The notes under the pieces: model-generated
Told to the model about the DNA's origin: nothing
Seen by the model: the letters and a program-made list of their open reading frames with translations, nothing else
Databases searched by the model: none
From: Streptomyces cinereus
GTDB lineage: Bacteria; Pseudomonadota; Gammaproteobacteria; Pseudomonadales; Moraxellaceae
NCBI GenBank assembly: GCA_014647715.1
Contig: BMPS01000008.1
Location: 30,711-94,710 of the forward strand
Direction of reading: 5' to 3'
DNA: 64,000 bases
Translations under genes and position numbers: made by a program
In this document: positions 9,049 to 18,210 of the stretch, one piece after another
Layout of the letters: each line of letters begins with the position of its first letter
How positions within the stretch are numbered: the stretch's first letter is position 1

Positions 9049-10305
9049 ATGACCCATCCTACTTTTTTACCTAGTCTTGAATCCAACCAGAACCTGTTTG
9101 AGGACATGTTCAATAACCTATTATCGGGATTAATTGTCGCTGACAGCAACTATGAGTGCGTCTATATCAACGCGACGGCAGAGCAGATTTTGTCAGTCAG
9201 CCAGCAGCATTTACTTCATAAAAATGTTATCGATATTTTAACCCCCGCAAACTATGAAAAATTACTAACGCAAGCATCAGAGCAATCATCCACGGATGAT
9301 GACCCGATAACCCATAAAAAAACCAAAGCACAGGTTAAATTGGCGCTGCAAAACCAATTTGAACATACTAAAAAAATGTACCAAGCCTTTATCCATCATG
9401 ATTGCACCATTTTGGGGCTAAGCACTCAAGGGATTGGTGCACCATTATTGGTCGATTATGGGGTTTCCCCATTAGAAACCGCTGCGGGTTTTTTCTATTT
9501 GATCGAAATTTGGGCAAAAGATCGCGAAAGTCGTATTCAACAAGAACAATATCAAAATCACCAACATTTGATAACCCGCCAAATGATTCGCAGTATGGCA
9601 CACGAGGTCAAAAACCCTTTAGCCGGCATCCTTGGGGCAAGCCAGCTGCTTGAGAAGAATTTTAATCAAATCATGAAATCTGATGGGATTGTCCGCTATA
9701 TTAACGACACCCAGGCGCAAAAGGTCGCTAATTATCTCAGTATCATCATGGATGAGACCAGACGACTCAACAATTTGGTGACCCAATTGCTGGGCGCGCC
9801 CAATTTGCCCAACTGGCAAGTAATCAACGTGCATGAGCCCCTGCAGCATGTACTAACGTTGGCAGAGATACAAAACCCCAATATTAGTCTAGTCAGAGAC
9901 TTTGATTTATCGTTACCAGAAATCACCGCTGATAAAGACCAGCTGGTACAAGTATTTATGAATATCGTCAATAATGCGATACAAGCGCTCAATGAAAACG
10001 ACATTGTGTCACCTAGCATCACGGTAAAGACCCGTATTCAGCACCAACAAACCATTGGTGATATACGACATAAAAGCGTATTGCGGGTTGATTTTATTGA
10101 TAATGGCTTGGGCATTGATAGTGAGTTGTTACCGCAAATTTTTTATCCTTTGGTCACAGGACGCGCCAATGGTACGGGGTTGGGACTGGCACTTGCTCAT
10201 GACATTATTCAGCGCCATCAAGGGCAAATCAGTGTGACCTCTCAGCCAGGTGAAACCCTATTTACGATTTTTTTACCTTGGCAAATTCGGCAAATAACCA
10301 AATAA
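9049..10305 (+). CDS. glnL: nitrogen-regulation sensor histidine kinase NtrB
   Basis: Cytoplasmic sensor kinase that phosphorylates NtrC under nitrogen limitation and is controlled by PII in known systems. 418 aa. It has an N-terminal PAS domain (LLSGLIVADSNYECVYINAT) and no membrane segment. The dimerisation/phosphoacceptor helix is RSMAHEVKNPLAGILGASQL with His185. The ATPase domain has the N box (NIVNNAIQAL), G1 (DNGLGID) and G2 (GTGLGLALAHDII). It is followed after 99 bp by ntrC. A sigma-54 promoter and NtrC-like box lie upstream, suggesting autoregulation. An 8-bp tandem repeat spans its stop codon. Confidence 0.93.
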   Translation: MTHPTFLPSLESNQNLFEDMFNNLLSGLIVADSNYECVYINATAEQILSVSQQHLLHKNVIDILTPANYEKLLTQASEQSSTDDDPITHKKTKAQVKLALQNQFEHTKKMYQAFIHHDCTILGLSTQGIGAPLLVDYGVSPLETAAGFFYLIEIWAKDRESRIQQEQYQNHQHLITRQMIRSMAHEVKNPLAGILGASQLLEKNFNQIMKSDGIVRYINDTQAQKVANYLSIIMDETRRLNNLVTQLLGAPNLPNWQVINVHEPLQHVLTLAEIQNPNISLVRDFDLSLPEITADKDQLVQVFMNIVNNAIQALNENDIVSPSITVKTRIQHQQTIGDIRHKSVLRVDFIDNGLGIDSELLPQIFYPLVTGRANGTGLGLALAHDIIQRHQGQISVTSQPGETLFTIFLPWQIRQITK

Positions 10306-10306
10306 C
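10291..10306 (+). repeat. 8-bp tandem duplication across ntrB stop
   Basis: CAAATAAC occurs twice in tandem, followed by a degenerate third copy CAAATGAT. The ntrB TAA stop (10303-10305) lies in the second copy. Confidence 0.85.
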
Positions 10307-10404
10307 CAAATGATAGTTTCACCCTTAACCCTGATACAGCACAGCATCATGACTGATCGGCTATGAATTTTTAAATACTACAGTTTCCCATATAGGGTTT
10401 TTAT

Positions 10405-12198
10405 ATGACTTATACCAATAATAAAACGCCAACCACCGAGCCTATTGTTTGGGTCATCGATGACGACCAAGCGTTACGTATGATTTTGGAAGATACGCTG
10501 ACAGATAGTGGATTTCAAGTGCAAACCTTTGGCAATGCGCAATCGGCGTGGCGGCTACTACAAGATAGCGAGCAAGACAGCCAAGCGAAGAGTGACAATA
10601 ACAATAGTGGCTCCTTGCCAAGCGTCATCGTCACCGATATTCGAATGCCGATGATGAACGGCTTGGACTTTAGCAGTAAAATCAAACAAGCCTTTGCACA
10701 AATTCCTGTCATCATCATGACCGCGCATGCCGATGTGCAATCTGCGGTGGATAGCTATCAATCAGGCGCGTTTGATTACTTACCCAAGCCGTTTGAGTTA
10801 GATGATGCCATTGCCATGGTGAAAAAAGCTTGCCTGCAAAGCCAGTCAAACCAAACACAAAAGCGCATTAAGCCTGAGAACTACAACGACTCTCTGATTC
10901 GTGATGCACAGCAGCCGCCAACTGAACACGTGACAGCCGAGCCAGAAAAAGCCCCCACCAACCCATCGGGCATCATCGGGCAATCGATTGCCATGCAAAA
11001 AGTATTTCGGGCAATTGGTCGCCTGTCGCATATGCCGATGACAGTCCTCATCACCGGCGAATCAGGGACGGGTAAAGAGCTGATTGCCAGTGCCTTACAC
11101 GAACATTCGCCACGCAAATCCAAACCGTTTATCGCGCTCAATATGGCGGCGATTCCGCATGATTTGATTGAAGCTGAACTATTTGGTCATGAAAAAGGCG
11201 CGTTTACAGGTGCGACTACCACGCGCCAAGGGCGTTTTGAGCAGGCGCATGGCGGCACTTTATTTTTGGATGAAATCGGCGATATGCCTTTACCGACCCA
11301 GACGCGTTTGCTGCGCGTCTTGGCAAATGGTGAGTTTTACCGTGTCGGTGGTCTCAAACCCATTAAAGTCGATGTACGTATCATCGCAGCCACCCATCAA
11401 AACTTAGAAACCCTTGTGCAGCAAGGCAAGTTTCGTGAAGATTTGTTTTATCGGCTCAATGTCATTCGACTGGCGCTACCTTCCCTACGTGAGCGCCGCG
11501 AAGACATTCCGCTGTTAATCGATTTTTTTATGCAAAATATTGCCAAAAGCATGCATACCCCCACCAAAACCATCACGCCGTCTGCCATGCATATTTTGCA
11601 AAGCTATCCTTGGCAAGGCAACGTGCGTCAACTTGAAAATACCTGCCGCTGGCTCAGTGTGATGACAACAGGGCAAACCATTCAGCCCAATGATTTGCCA
11701 CCCGAGATTTTACAAGCGTTTGAATCGCAAGAGAGCATGGTTGTAACTACACGTGAGCCCAATACACATAAAACACATAAGACACATAACTATCAGCCCG
11801 ACACTCAGTTTGAGGCACCTGCGAGCGAACATCCGTCATCTTTGCCAGCTCCCAGTAACAGCCCCAGTGCTAGTTCTAATCTCAGTCCTCATTCGAGTGA
11901 GCTGCCAACGCCTTTGCCCGCTACGACGGTCATACCGACCTTGCACGCCTCACAAACTGGCGCAACTGCAGATTGGATCACGCCGCTGCAAGTTTGGGCA
12001 CAACAAGCACTGGCTGAAGGACAGTATGACATATTGCAAACCGCTTATCCGATGTTTGAGAAATGTTTGCTCGAAGTGGCACTTGCTCATACTGCTCAGC
12101 ATAAAGGACAAGCGGCTGACCTACTCGGTTGGGGGCGCAATACCGTGACCCGAAAATACCAGCAGTTGATTGAAGGCAGACCCGTTAAGCCATCATGA
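10405..12198 (+). CDS. glnG: sigma-54-dependent response regulator NtrC (long form)
   Basis: Transcriptional activator of nitrogen-assimilation genes. 597 aa, well above the usual ~470. Receiver domain: acidic pocket IDDD near 18-21, phospho-acceptor Asp78 in VIVTDIRMP, and Lys in LPKPF. AAA+ domain: Walker A GESGTGKE (218-225), sigma-54 contact loop GAFTGA (265-270), Walker B LFLDEIGD. The C-terminus ends in a Fis-type helix-turn-helix (AADLLGWGRNTVTRKYQQL). The extra length sits in a short insert in the receiver (about residues 54-72), a long receiver-AAA+ linker, and a Ser/Thr/Pro-rich linker of about 90 residues before the DNA-binding domain. Its last four bases overlap a protein kinase gene. 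Confidence 0.94.
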   Translation: MTYTNNKTPTTEPIVWVIDDDQALRMILEDTLTDSGFQVQTFGNAQSAWRLLQDSEQDSQAKSDNNNSGSLPSVIVTDIRMPMMNGLDFSSKIKQAFAQIPVIIMTAHADVQSAVDSYQSGAFDYLPKPFELDDAIAMVKKACLQSQSNQTQKRIKPENYNDSLIRDAQQPPTEHVTAEPEKAPTNPSGIIGQSIAMQKVFRAIGRLSHMPMTVLITGESGTGKELIASALHEHSPRKSKPFIALNMAAIPHDLIEAELFGHEKGAFTGATTTRQGRFEQAHGGTLFLDEIGDMPLPTQTRLLRVLANGEFYRVGGLKPIKVDVRIIAATHQNLETLVQQGKFREDLFYRLNVIRLALPSLRERREDIPLLIDFFMQNIAKSMHTPTKTITPSAMHILQSYPWQGNVRQLENTCRWLSVMTTGQTIQPNDLPPEILQAFESQESMVVTTREPNTHKTHKTHNYQPDTQFEAPASEHPSSLPAPSNSPSASSNLSPHSSELPTPLPATTVIPTLHASQTGATADWITPLQVWAQQALAEGQYDILQTAYPMFEKCLLEVALAHTAQHKGQAADLLGWGRNTVTRKYQQLIEGRPVKPS

Positions 12199-13151
12199 TT
12201 GAGACAAGGTCAACTCACCCAGCACTGGTTATCATAAAAAATGGCTGTCAGTCGGTCGTTACTGACCTACAGCCACTATCACCTTCAAATCCACTCAACT
12301 ATACCCAGCTTTGGTACGGGGTATGGCATTCAACCCAATCGCCGCCTACTGCCGTTGTGGTTAAACAATTACTACCTCACTTTAACGCAACCAATTTCGC
12401 CCATTTTGAGCAAGAAATCAACGCTCTTCATCATTGCCAAAGCCTAGCGATTGACAGCACCCATGCGACAAGCGGCATTCCCACGCTGTATGCTTCAAAC
12501 CTTCTACCCGACACCCTCATCTTTGACCAACAGCAGCCGCAGCAATCTGTTAGTCCCTGTCTGGTCATGTCCTATCATCCAGGCGAGACGTTAAAATCCT
12601 TGATGTATGCGAATGCTAAATTGCCACTACTCAATCTTCAGCAAAAAATGACCATTTTTTTACATAGTTGCCAAGTGGTCAACCGTTTACATCAATTCGG
12701 GCTGATGCATTTGGATCTCAAACCCGCCAACTTTATTGTAAAACCCAATCTTGAGGTGGTGTTAATTGATTTTGGTCTTAGCGATGCTATGGGAAAAAAT
12801 GACTCACTCATTAACCGAAAATCTCACACTGCTGGTACACCTGCCTATATGAGCCCTGAGCAATTCACAGGACAGCCTGTTGACAAGTTTAGCGACTACT
12901 ATAGTTTGGGGGTGGTATGGTACGAATTATTGATGGGTTATCTGCCTTTTATGGCAGATGATTATCGTGGTTGGGCAATCGCGCATTGCCAACAGCCTGT
13001 GCCTTTTTTATGTCCAAATCATCAGCTATCAGAATTTGCTTGCCAAGCTTGTCAGCCTTTTATCGATAAACTGCTGGCAAAACGCGTGGAAAACCGTATT
13101 AATGACTTGGCAAGTATTATAAATGCGCTAAAAATTTTACTTAACCAATAA
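12195..13151 (+). CDS. Hanks-type Ser/Thr protein kinase, coupled to ntrC
   Basis: 318 aa cytoplasmic kinase with no membrane segment or sensor domain. Visible kinase elements: a degenerate Gly loop (LWYGVWHS), VVVK with candidate ATP lysine Lys57, a helix-C-type FEQEIN glutamate, catalytic loop HLDLKPANF (Asp174, Asn179), DFG at 192-194, and the activation-segment AGTPAYMSPEQF. The usual HRD arginine is Leu173, so activation-loop phosphorylation may not be needed. Its ATG overlaps the ntrC TGA as ATGA, which implies translational coupling. Substrate unknown; NtrC or NtrB are the obvious candidates by position only. Confidence 0.88.
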   Translation: MIETRSTHPALVIIKNGCQSVVTDLQPLSPSNPLNYTQLWYGVWHSTQSPPTAVVVKQLLPHFNATNFAHFEQEINALHHCQSLAIDSTHATSGIPTLYASNLLPDTLIFDQQQPQQSVSPCLVMSYHPGETLKSLMYANAKLPLLNLQQKMTIFLHSCQVVNRLHQFGLMHLDLKPANFIVKPNLEVVLIDFGLSDAMGKNDSLINRKSHTAGTPAYMSPEQFTGQPVDKFSDYYSLGVVWYELLMGYLPFMADDYRGWAIAHCQQPVPFLCPNHQLSEFACQACQPFIDKLLAKRVENRINDLASIINALKILLNQ

Positions 13152-13178
13152 AAAATGCGATTTTTTAAAAAAAACCCC

Positions 13179-13206
13179 TTGCCAAAGCGAAAATTTTCTA
13201 TATAAT
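13179..13206 (+). promoter_or_regulatory. sigma-70 promoter for tRNA-Leu(UAG)
   Basis: -35 TTGCCA, 16-nt spacer, -10 TATAAT, 56 bp before the tRNA. Confidence 0.75.
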
Positions 13207-13262
13207 AGCCAACCACAAAGACACTGATACAAATATTGAGTCAACACTTTGAGGCAACTCAT

Positions 13263-13347
13263 GGGGCTGTGGCGAAATTGGTAGACGCACTGGATTTAGG
13301 TTCCAGCGCCGCGAGGTGTAAGAGTTCGAGTCTCTTCAGCCCCACCA
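13263..13347 (+). tRNA. tRNA-Leu (anticodon UAG)
   Basis: Complete cloverleaf: acceptor GGGGCTG/CAGCCCC, a long variable arm as in class II tRNAs, T loop GTTCGAGTC, anticodon loop TTTAGGT giving UAG. Discriminator A and an encoded CCA end at 13345-13347. Confidence 0.96.
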
Positions 13348-13370
13348 CTCAAATCCGTATTAGTTAAATT

Positions 13371-13395
13371 AACCTGCCTCTCGCAGGTTTTTTTA
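13371..13395 (+). terminator. terminator of tRNA-Leu(UAG)
   Basis: 7-bp perfect stem AACCTGC/GCAGGTT, 5-nt loop, then a T run. Confidence 0.85.
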
Positions 13396-13608
13396 TGCCC
13401 AAAATTCCTGTCTATCTTATCTCACCATTGCTTACTGGCTAACAGTAAGCCAGTAAGCTGCTCACTATGTTGCTAAAAATTTTTTAACTGATTGCCAACT
13501 AGCTACTTTTTAGCTTGCATCTAGTATTAACTGCCCCATCTTTATAGTTAGCTTGTTTACTGCTAACTATGTTAATTTTTCTACTGCCTTTTATAAGCCT
13601 GTATTCCT

Positions 13609-14760
13609 ATGAAAATTTTACAATCGCCCTATTATCAACCGCGAAAGCTGCTTAGCGCCTCCTCTGAGCCGCCCTATAGCGTTCAACTCATTGAAGACAA
13701 CCTCCAATACGCTAGCAAATATAACCCTTTTGAGTCGCTACTCGATGATATTTTCCCTGGGGTGCATGTTGGCAACCATGACATGGTAATTCGCAAAGAG
13801 CAGCTTAAAGATTTTGAACGTTGCACCGATTTTACCACCGTCGCCTATTCGCATAAAAATAATACCTTGTATGAGCGTGAAGCGTGTTATTTTCATCCCA
13901 AATATGAAGTGTTCATGCTCACCAATGAAGATTTATCCAATGACTATGACGAATACATCTTTGAATCAGGTCTGCTAAAAGTCGTCAGTATTTATTATAT
14001 TTCGACCAATCCGCATTCGGCGGCGAGTGTCAAAAACGTGTTTGATGAATACTTACAAAAGTATGTGTCGCAAGAGGCTAAAGTATCGATTTTACTCAAA
14101 GAAGTCCATGGTTTTGTATTTAAAACCCATCGTATCAAGCCATTTCCCATCAATTTAGATACCATGTATCACGAGGATTTTCTGCCCGTGCATCAGCATA
14201 TCAAAGAATCGCTCAATCACGATGGTAAAGGCGTGGTACTGTTGCATGGCGTGGCAGGTTCAGGTAAAACCAACTATATCAAATGGCTAACCAGCCAAGT
14301 ACCTAATAAAAAATTCATCTTTGTACCCACTACCATGATTGGGTATTTGACCAACCCTGAATTTATGTCACTATTGGTGGATAACAAAAACTCGGTATTA
14401 GTGCTTGAAGACTGTGAAAACTACATTGCCGAGCGTAGCATTGATAACGCCAATACCGATGTGGTATCGGCGATTTTGAACATTGCTGATGGTATGCTGT
14501 CGGATGTGTTGGAGTGCCAGTTTATCTGTACCTTTAACTCCGATATCTCAAAAATTGATCCCGCGCTGCTGCGTAAAGGTCGATTGATAGCTGAGTATAA
14601 ATTCAAAGAACTATCAGTTGAAAAATCCAACGCGTTTTTGGCATCGATTGATAAAGCTATCACCGTCAATAAACCGCACTCATTGGCAGAGTTAACCAAC
14701 ATGGATCATCTGTCCTATCGAGAGAAACCAGCAGAAAAACCCAAATTTGGTTTTGTGTAA
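13609..14760 (+). CDS. orphan AAA+ ATPase
   Basis: 383 aa. The first ~190 residues match no family I recognise. The C-terminal half is an AAA+ module: Walker A GVAGSGKT (214-221), Walker B SVLVLEDCE, sensor-1 region ICTFNSD, and an arginine-finger/sensor-2-like ALLRKGRL. This resembles AAA proteins of the ClpX/BCS1/FtsH-like superfamily used for remodelling, but no protease or zinc domain is attached. The gene stands alone between a tRNA and the convergent clpA, with a shared terminator. Substrate unknown. Confidence 0.75.
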   Translation: MKILQSPYYQPRKLLSASSEPPYSVQLIEDNLQYASKYNPFESLLDDIFPGVHVGNHDMVIRKEQLKDFERCTDFTTVAYSHKNNTLYEREACYFHPKYEVFMLTNEDLSNDYDEYIFESGLLKVVSIYYISTNPHSAASVKNVFDEYLQKYVSQEAKVSILLKEVHGFVFKTHRIKPFPINLDTMYHEDFLPVHQHIKESLNHDGKGVVLLHGVAGSGKTNYIKWLTSQVPNKKFIFVPTTMIGYLTNPEFMSLLVDNKNSVLVLEDCENYIAERSIDNANTDVVSAILNIADGMLSDVLECQFICTFNSDISKIDPALLRKGRLIAEYKFKELSVEKSNAFLASIDKAITVNKPHSLAELTNMDHLSYREKPAEKPKFGFV

Positions 14761-14797
14761 TTATTAAGCCTAATCATTAACTATAATCATCAGGCAT

Positions 14798-14829
14798 AAA
14801 AAAAAGGAGCTCAGTGGCTCCTTTTTTTA
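14798..14829. terminator. bidirectional terminator between AAA gene and clpA
   Basis: A run, stem GGAGC/GCTCC with a 6-nt loop, then T run. It can serve both convergent transcripts. Confidence 0.85.
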
Positions 14830-14841
14830 TACTAGATATTA

Positions 14842-17301
14842 CTAAACATTGTCGACTTGCTTTTCATCAATGGGCACAAGCTCAATCGCTGTTTTATCGG
14901 CATTCATACGAATCGAAACCGTACCGCCATTCACCAAATCACCAAATAATATTTGCTCTGCCAATGGTTTTTTGATTTCATCTTGAATCAAGCGGTTCAT
15001 TGGGCGGGCACCCATGAGACGATCGTAACCTTTTTCTGCCAGATAATTTCTGACTTCATCATCAATTTCAAGCACCACTTTCTTGTCATCAAGCTGGGCT
15101 TGCAGTTCAACCAAGAATTTATCAACCACAGATACAATGACATTTTGATCCAATGGGTTAAATTGAATGATGGCATCTAAACGATTGCGAAACTCTGGGG
15201 TAAACATCCGTTTCATCGCTTCACTGTTGTCGCGGCTATGGTCTTGTTTGGTAAAGCCCATGCTGTTGCGACTGATGCTATCAGCACCGACATTGGTGGT
15301 CATAATCAGTATCACTTGCTTAAAGCTTGATGTACGACCGTTATTGTCGGTGAGCGAGCCATGATCCATCACTTGGAGCAGCAAGTTAAATACGTCAGGA
15401 TGGGCTTTTTCAATCTCATCTAGCAATAGCACACAATGCGGGAATTGATTGATTTTTTCAGTCAATAAACCACCCTGATCAAAGCCCACATAGCCTGGCG
15501 GTGCCCCAATCAAGCGTGACGCCGTATGTGCTTCCATATACTCAGACATATCAAAACGAACCAGCTCAATGCCTAACAAATTCGCTAACTGACGACTGAC
15601 TTCAGTTTTACCGACACCGGTAGGACCGGCGAACATAAACGAACCAATCGGTTTATCATCTGGTTTTAAGCCTGCCCGTGACAACTTGATGGCATCTGCC
15701 AAGTTTTTGATGGCTTCATCTTGACCAAACACCAGATGTTTTAGGTTGCTCTCAAGATTTTGCAGCACCGATTTGTCATCTGTTGAGACTGATTTTGGTG
15801 GGATGCGCGCAATTTTTGAGATAATATATTCAATTTGCGGGACATCAATCCACACCTTGCCATCTTGTTGTGCCGCATCAATCACTTTATTATCGGCTTC
15901 ACTTAACATAGCTTCAGGTTCGACAACACCATCTTCTGCATGGCTAACATCCAAATCATCGACAAGTGCGTCTTCATCCACCACAGGCTGATTTGATAGC
16001 TTGTCATTTGCGATGGCATCAATGGATTGATTGCTGTCCACACTAGATTCAACCTGATTTTCGGCTTGTTTTTGTAGGCGAACAAATGCACCCGCTTCAT
16101 CAATCACATCAATGGCTTTGTCAGGCAAAAAGCGTTCGTGAATGTGTTTTACCGCCAGATGCACAGCACTTTGTAACGCCTGATCGGTATAGCTTACGTT
16201 ATGGAATTTCTCATATTGTTTTTTCAGACCGCGTAGAATATCAATCGTTTCATCAATGGATGGCTCGTTAACATCAACTTTTTGGAAACGACGACTTAAG
16301 GCATGGTCTTTTTCAAACACTTGGCGGTATTCGGTAAAGGTGGTTGAGCCGATACAACGCAGCTCACCGGATGCCAACGCAGGTTTGATTAAATTTGACA
16401 CATCCATATTGCTGCTCATCGATGAGCCTGCGCCGATAATCATATGGATTTCGTCAATAAATAAAATCGCATTGGGCTTGGCTTTTAAGGCATCTAATAG
16501 CGCTTTCATACGTTTTTCAAAATCGCCGCGGTACTTTGTACCGGCAATCAGCGCGCCAATATCTAAACTATAAACCACACAGCCTGATAATGGTTTTGGT
16601 GCTTTGTCATTGACAATCAGCCATGCCAAGCCTTCAGCAATCGACGTTTTACCCACCCCTGGGTCACCCACCAGTAGCGGATTATTTTTGCGGCGACGGC
16701 ATAAAATCTGCGCGGTACGCTCGATTTCTGCTTGACGACCAATTAACGGATCGGTGCCGCCCGTAGAGGCTTTTTGATTGAGATTAATGGTAAATTCAGT
16801 CAATGGGTCTTTATTGGCTTTTTCACCCGTTTCTTCAGTTTCCACGCTGGTTAATTTGTCGCGCACTTTTTTGTCTTGACCATGCGATAGGTACTGGGTC
16901 AGCTCAAGTCGCGTAACTCCTTGTTTTTTAAGCAGGTACACCGCGTAGGTGTCATGCTCTGAAAACATAGACACTAGCAAATCTGAGCCTTCGACCAAAC
17001 GGCTGCTGGCAACCGATTGCACATGAAAAATCGCACGCTGCAAGATACGGTCAAAACTGCGCGTTGGTTGTGGCGAGTAATCTTCGTTGATATCGACTGT
17101 TGGGGTATGTTCATCAATATACTGGGTCAAATCTTTGCCAAGCTGATCCACATTGACTGCACAAGCCACCAAGGCTTCTACCGCATTTTCATTCTCTAAC
17201 AGTGCCAATAGCAGATGCTCGACCGTTAAATATTCATGTGCACGCTGTTTTGCGAGTGTCACTACCAACCGCAACGTGCTTTGTAATTCTAAACTTAACA
17301 T
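14842..17301 (-). CDS. clpA: ATP-dependent Clp protease ATP-binding subunit ClpA
   Basis: Hsp100 unfoldase that feeds substrates to ClpP and takes N-end-rule substrates from ClpS. 819 aa versus ~758 in E. coli. Clp N domain (1-145), AAA+ 1 with Walker A GDPGVGKT (213-220) and Walker B LFIDE, AAA+ 2 with Walker A GPTGVGKT (560-567) and a C-terminal D2-small domain. The additional length is an acidic, Asp/Glu/Ser/Val-rich insert at about residues 413-482, after the D1 small domain and before the conserved VWIDVPQIEYIISKIARIP. clpS lies upstream on the same strand, as is normal for this pair. Confidence 0.95.
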   Translation of the reverse strand: MLSLELQSTLRLVVTLAKQRAHEYLTVEHLLLALLENENAVEALVACAVNVDQLGKDLTQYIDEHTPTVDINEDYSPQPTRSFDRILQRAIFHVQSVASSRLVEGSDLLVSMFSEHDTYAVYLLKKQGVTRLELTQYLSHGQDKKVRDKLTSVETEETGEKANKDPLTEFTINLNQKASTGGTDPLIGRQAEIERTAQILCRRRKNNPLLVGDPGVGKTSIAEGLAWLIVNDKAPKPLSGCVVYSLDIGALIAGTKYRGDFEKRMKALLDALKAKPNAILFIDEIHMIIGAGSSMSSNMDVSNLIKPALASGELRCIGSTTFTEYRQVFEKDHALSRRFQKVDVNEPSIDETIDILRGLKKQYEKFHNVSYTDQALQSAVHLAVKHIHERFLPDKAIDVIDEAGAFVRLQKQAENQVESSVDSNQSIDAIANDKLSNQPVVDEDALVDDLDVSHAEDGVVEPEAMLSEADNKVIDAAQQDGKVWIDVPQIEYIISKIARIPPKSVSTDDKSVLQNLESNLKHLVFGQDEAIKNLADAIKLSRAGLKPDDKPIGSFMFAGPTGVGKTEVSRQLANLLGIELVRFDMSEYMEAHTASRLIGAPPGYVGFDQGGLLTEKINQFPHCVLLLDEIEKAHPDVFNLLLQVMDHGSLTDNNGRTSSFKQVILIMTTNVGADSISRNSMGFTKQDHSRDNSEAMKRMFTPEFRNRLDAIIQFNPLDQNVIVSVVDKFLVELQAQLDDKKVVLEIDDEVRNYLAEKGYDRLMGARPMNRLIQDEIKKPLAEQILFGDLVNGGTVSIRMNADKTAIELVPIDEKQVDNV

Positions 17302-17694
17302 AAGATGTCCTTAATACTTGTCACCGACGGTTTTTGATTTTGCCCTACTTGAAAAATCATGCGTTATCTAATTGATTGGTTTGATGTCGTTATAGGTGTT
17401 GAGGGTTATTTGCGTTGATGTTTTCTCAAGTTTCATTTGCCGTCACCTCAGCACCAAATATCTTATGGATATCTGGCTAATCATGCTAAGTTCGGTTAAA
17501 AGGAAGTAAAAATGAAAGATGACAAAATGGGAAAAATCAAAATCATTACGTTTAATATAATGACATTGCTAATAAATTCAAGTGATAAAACGTAGTTTAT
17601 GGCGGGTTTTAAAATGGCAAAAAATTCAATGATGAATAAAAAATAGAAAGGAGGTGCCATCAAAAATAAAACTGGGTTAAATAGCAAAATACCA
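17302..17694. other. clpS-clpA intergenic region
   Basis: 393 bp, very A/T-rich. It presumably holds a clpA promoter on the minus strand. A 71-codon hydrophobic reading frame from a TTG at 17711 is not convincing. No hairpin terminator for clpS was seen. Confidence 0.4.
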
Positions 17695-18168
17695 CTAACC
17701 TTGCGGCTCAATTTGACTCAGTAACGGATAACCTGCCTGACGCGCTTCACGGTTGACGGCTTGGGCTTTGGTTTCTGCGATGTCCTTAGGGTATATACCG
17801 GCAATTCCTTTGCCTTGTTGATGAATGGCAAGCATAATACTGATAGCCGAATCTAGCGTATGTTTAAAATGATTTTGTAAAACATCCACCACAAATTCCA
17901 TTGGCGTATAATCATCGTTATACATGACCACCGCATACATTTGTGGTTTTTTCAGTTCAGGGTCAGCCAATAGCACATCTTCGACGGGGTCGGTATTTGG
18001 CTCGCCTTCCATGTCTGTCAAACGGGCTGGCAATGAATTTGGTGATTGGCTAGGTGGCTGTTTAGGGGACTGTGTTGGCAACCATGCCGGTAGATGCCAA
18101 TCCATATTCGTGGTGGTTGGCTGTGACACAACTGATTGACGAGAAAAATTAAGCGTTTGAAGCATCAT
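17695..18168 (-). CDS. clpS: ClpS, N-end-rule adaptor of ClpAP
   Basis: Binds proteins with destabilising N-terminal residues and delivers them to ClpA. 157 aa; E. coli ClpS is ~106. The core (from about residue 68) has the hallmark QMYAVVMYNDDYTPMEFVVD and the helix segment SAISIMLAIHQQGKGIAGIY. The first ~65 residues are Pro/Ser/Gln-rich and not conserved in the family as known. An internal ATG at 18012 would remove most of the extension, but neither start has a clear ribosome site. Next to clpA, in the classic order clpS-clpA. Confidence 0.93.
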   Translation of the reverse strand: MMLQTLNFSRQSVVSQPTTTNMDWHLPAWLPTQSPKQPPSQSPNSLPARLTDMEGEPNTDPVEDVLLADPELKKPQMYAVVMYNDDYTPMEFVVDVLQNHFKHTLDSAISIMLAIHQQGKGIAGIYPKDIAETKAQAVNREARQAGYPLLSQIEPQG

Positions 18169-18210
18169 TAATTGAACATTTACCCAATATTAGATTAAAC
18201 ATTGATTATA

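Noticed and set aside
12710..12730. HLD in place of HRD as a sign of a dead kinase
   Set aside because: The catalytic Asp, Asn, DFG and ATP lysine are all present; loss of the Arg alone occurs in active non-RD kinases.
17496..17711. 71-codon hydrophobic reading frame from a TTG overlapping the clpS stop
   Set aside because: The A/T-rich DNA readily yields Phe/Ile/Leu codons, there is no ribosome site, and it reads like translated non-coding DNA.
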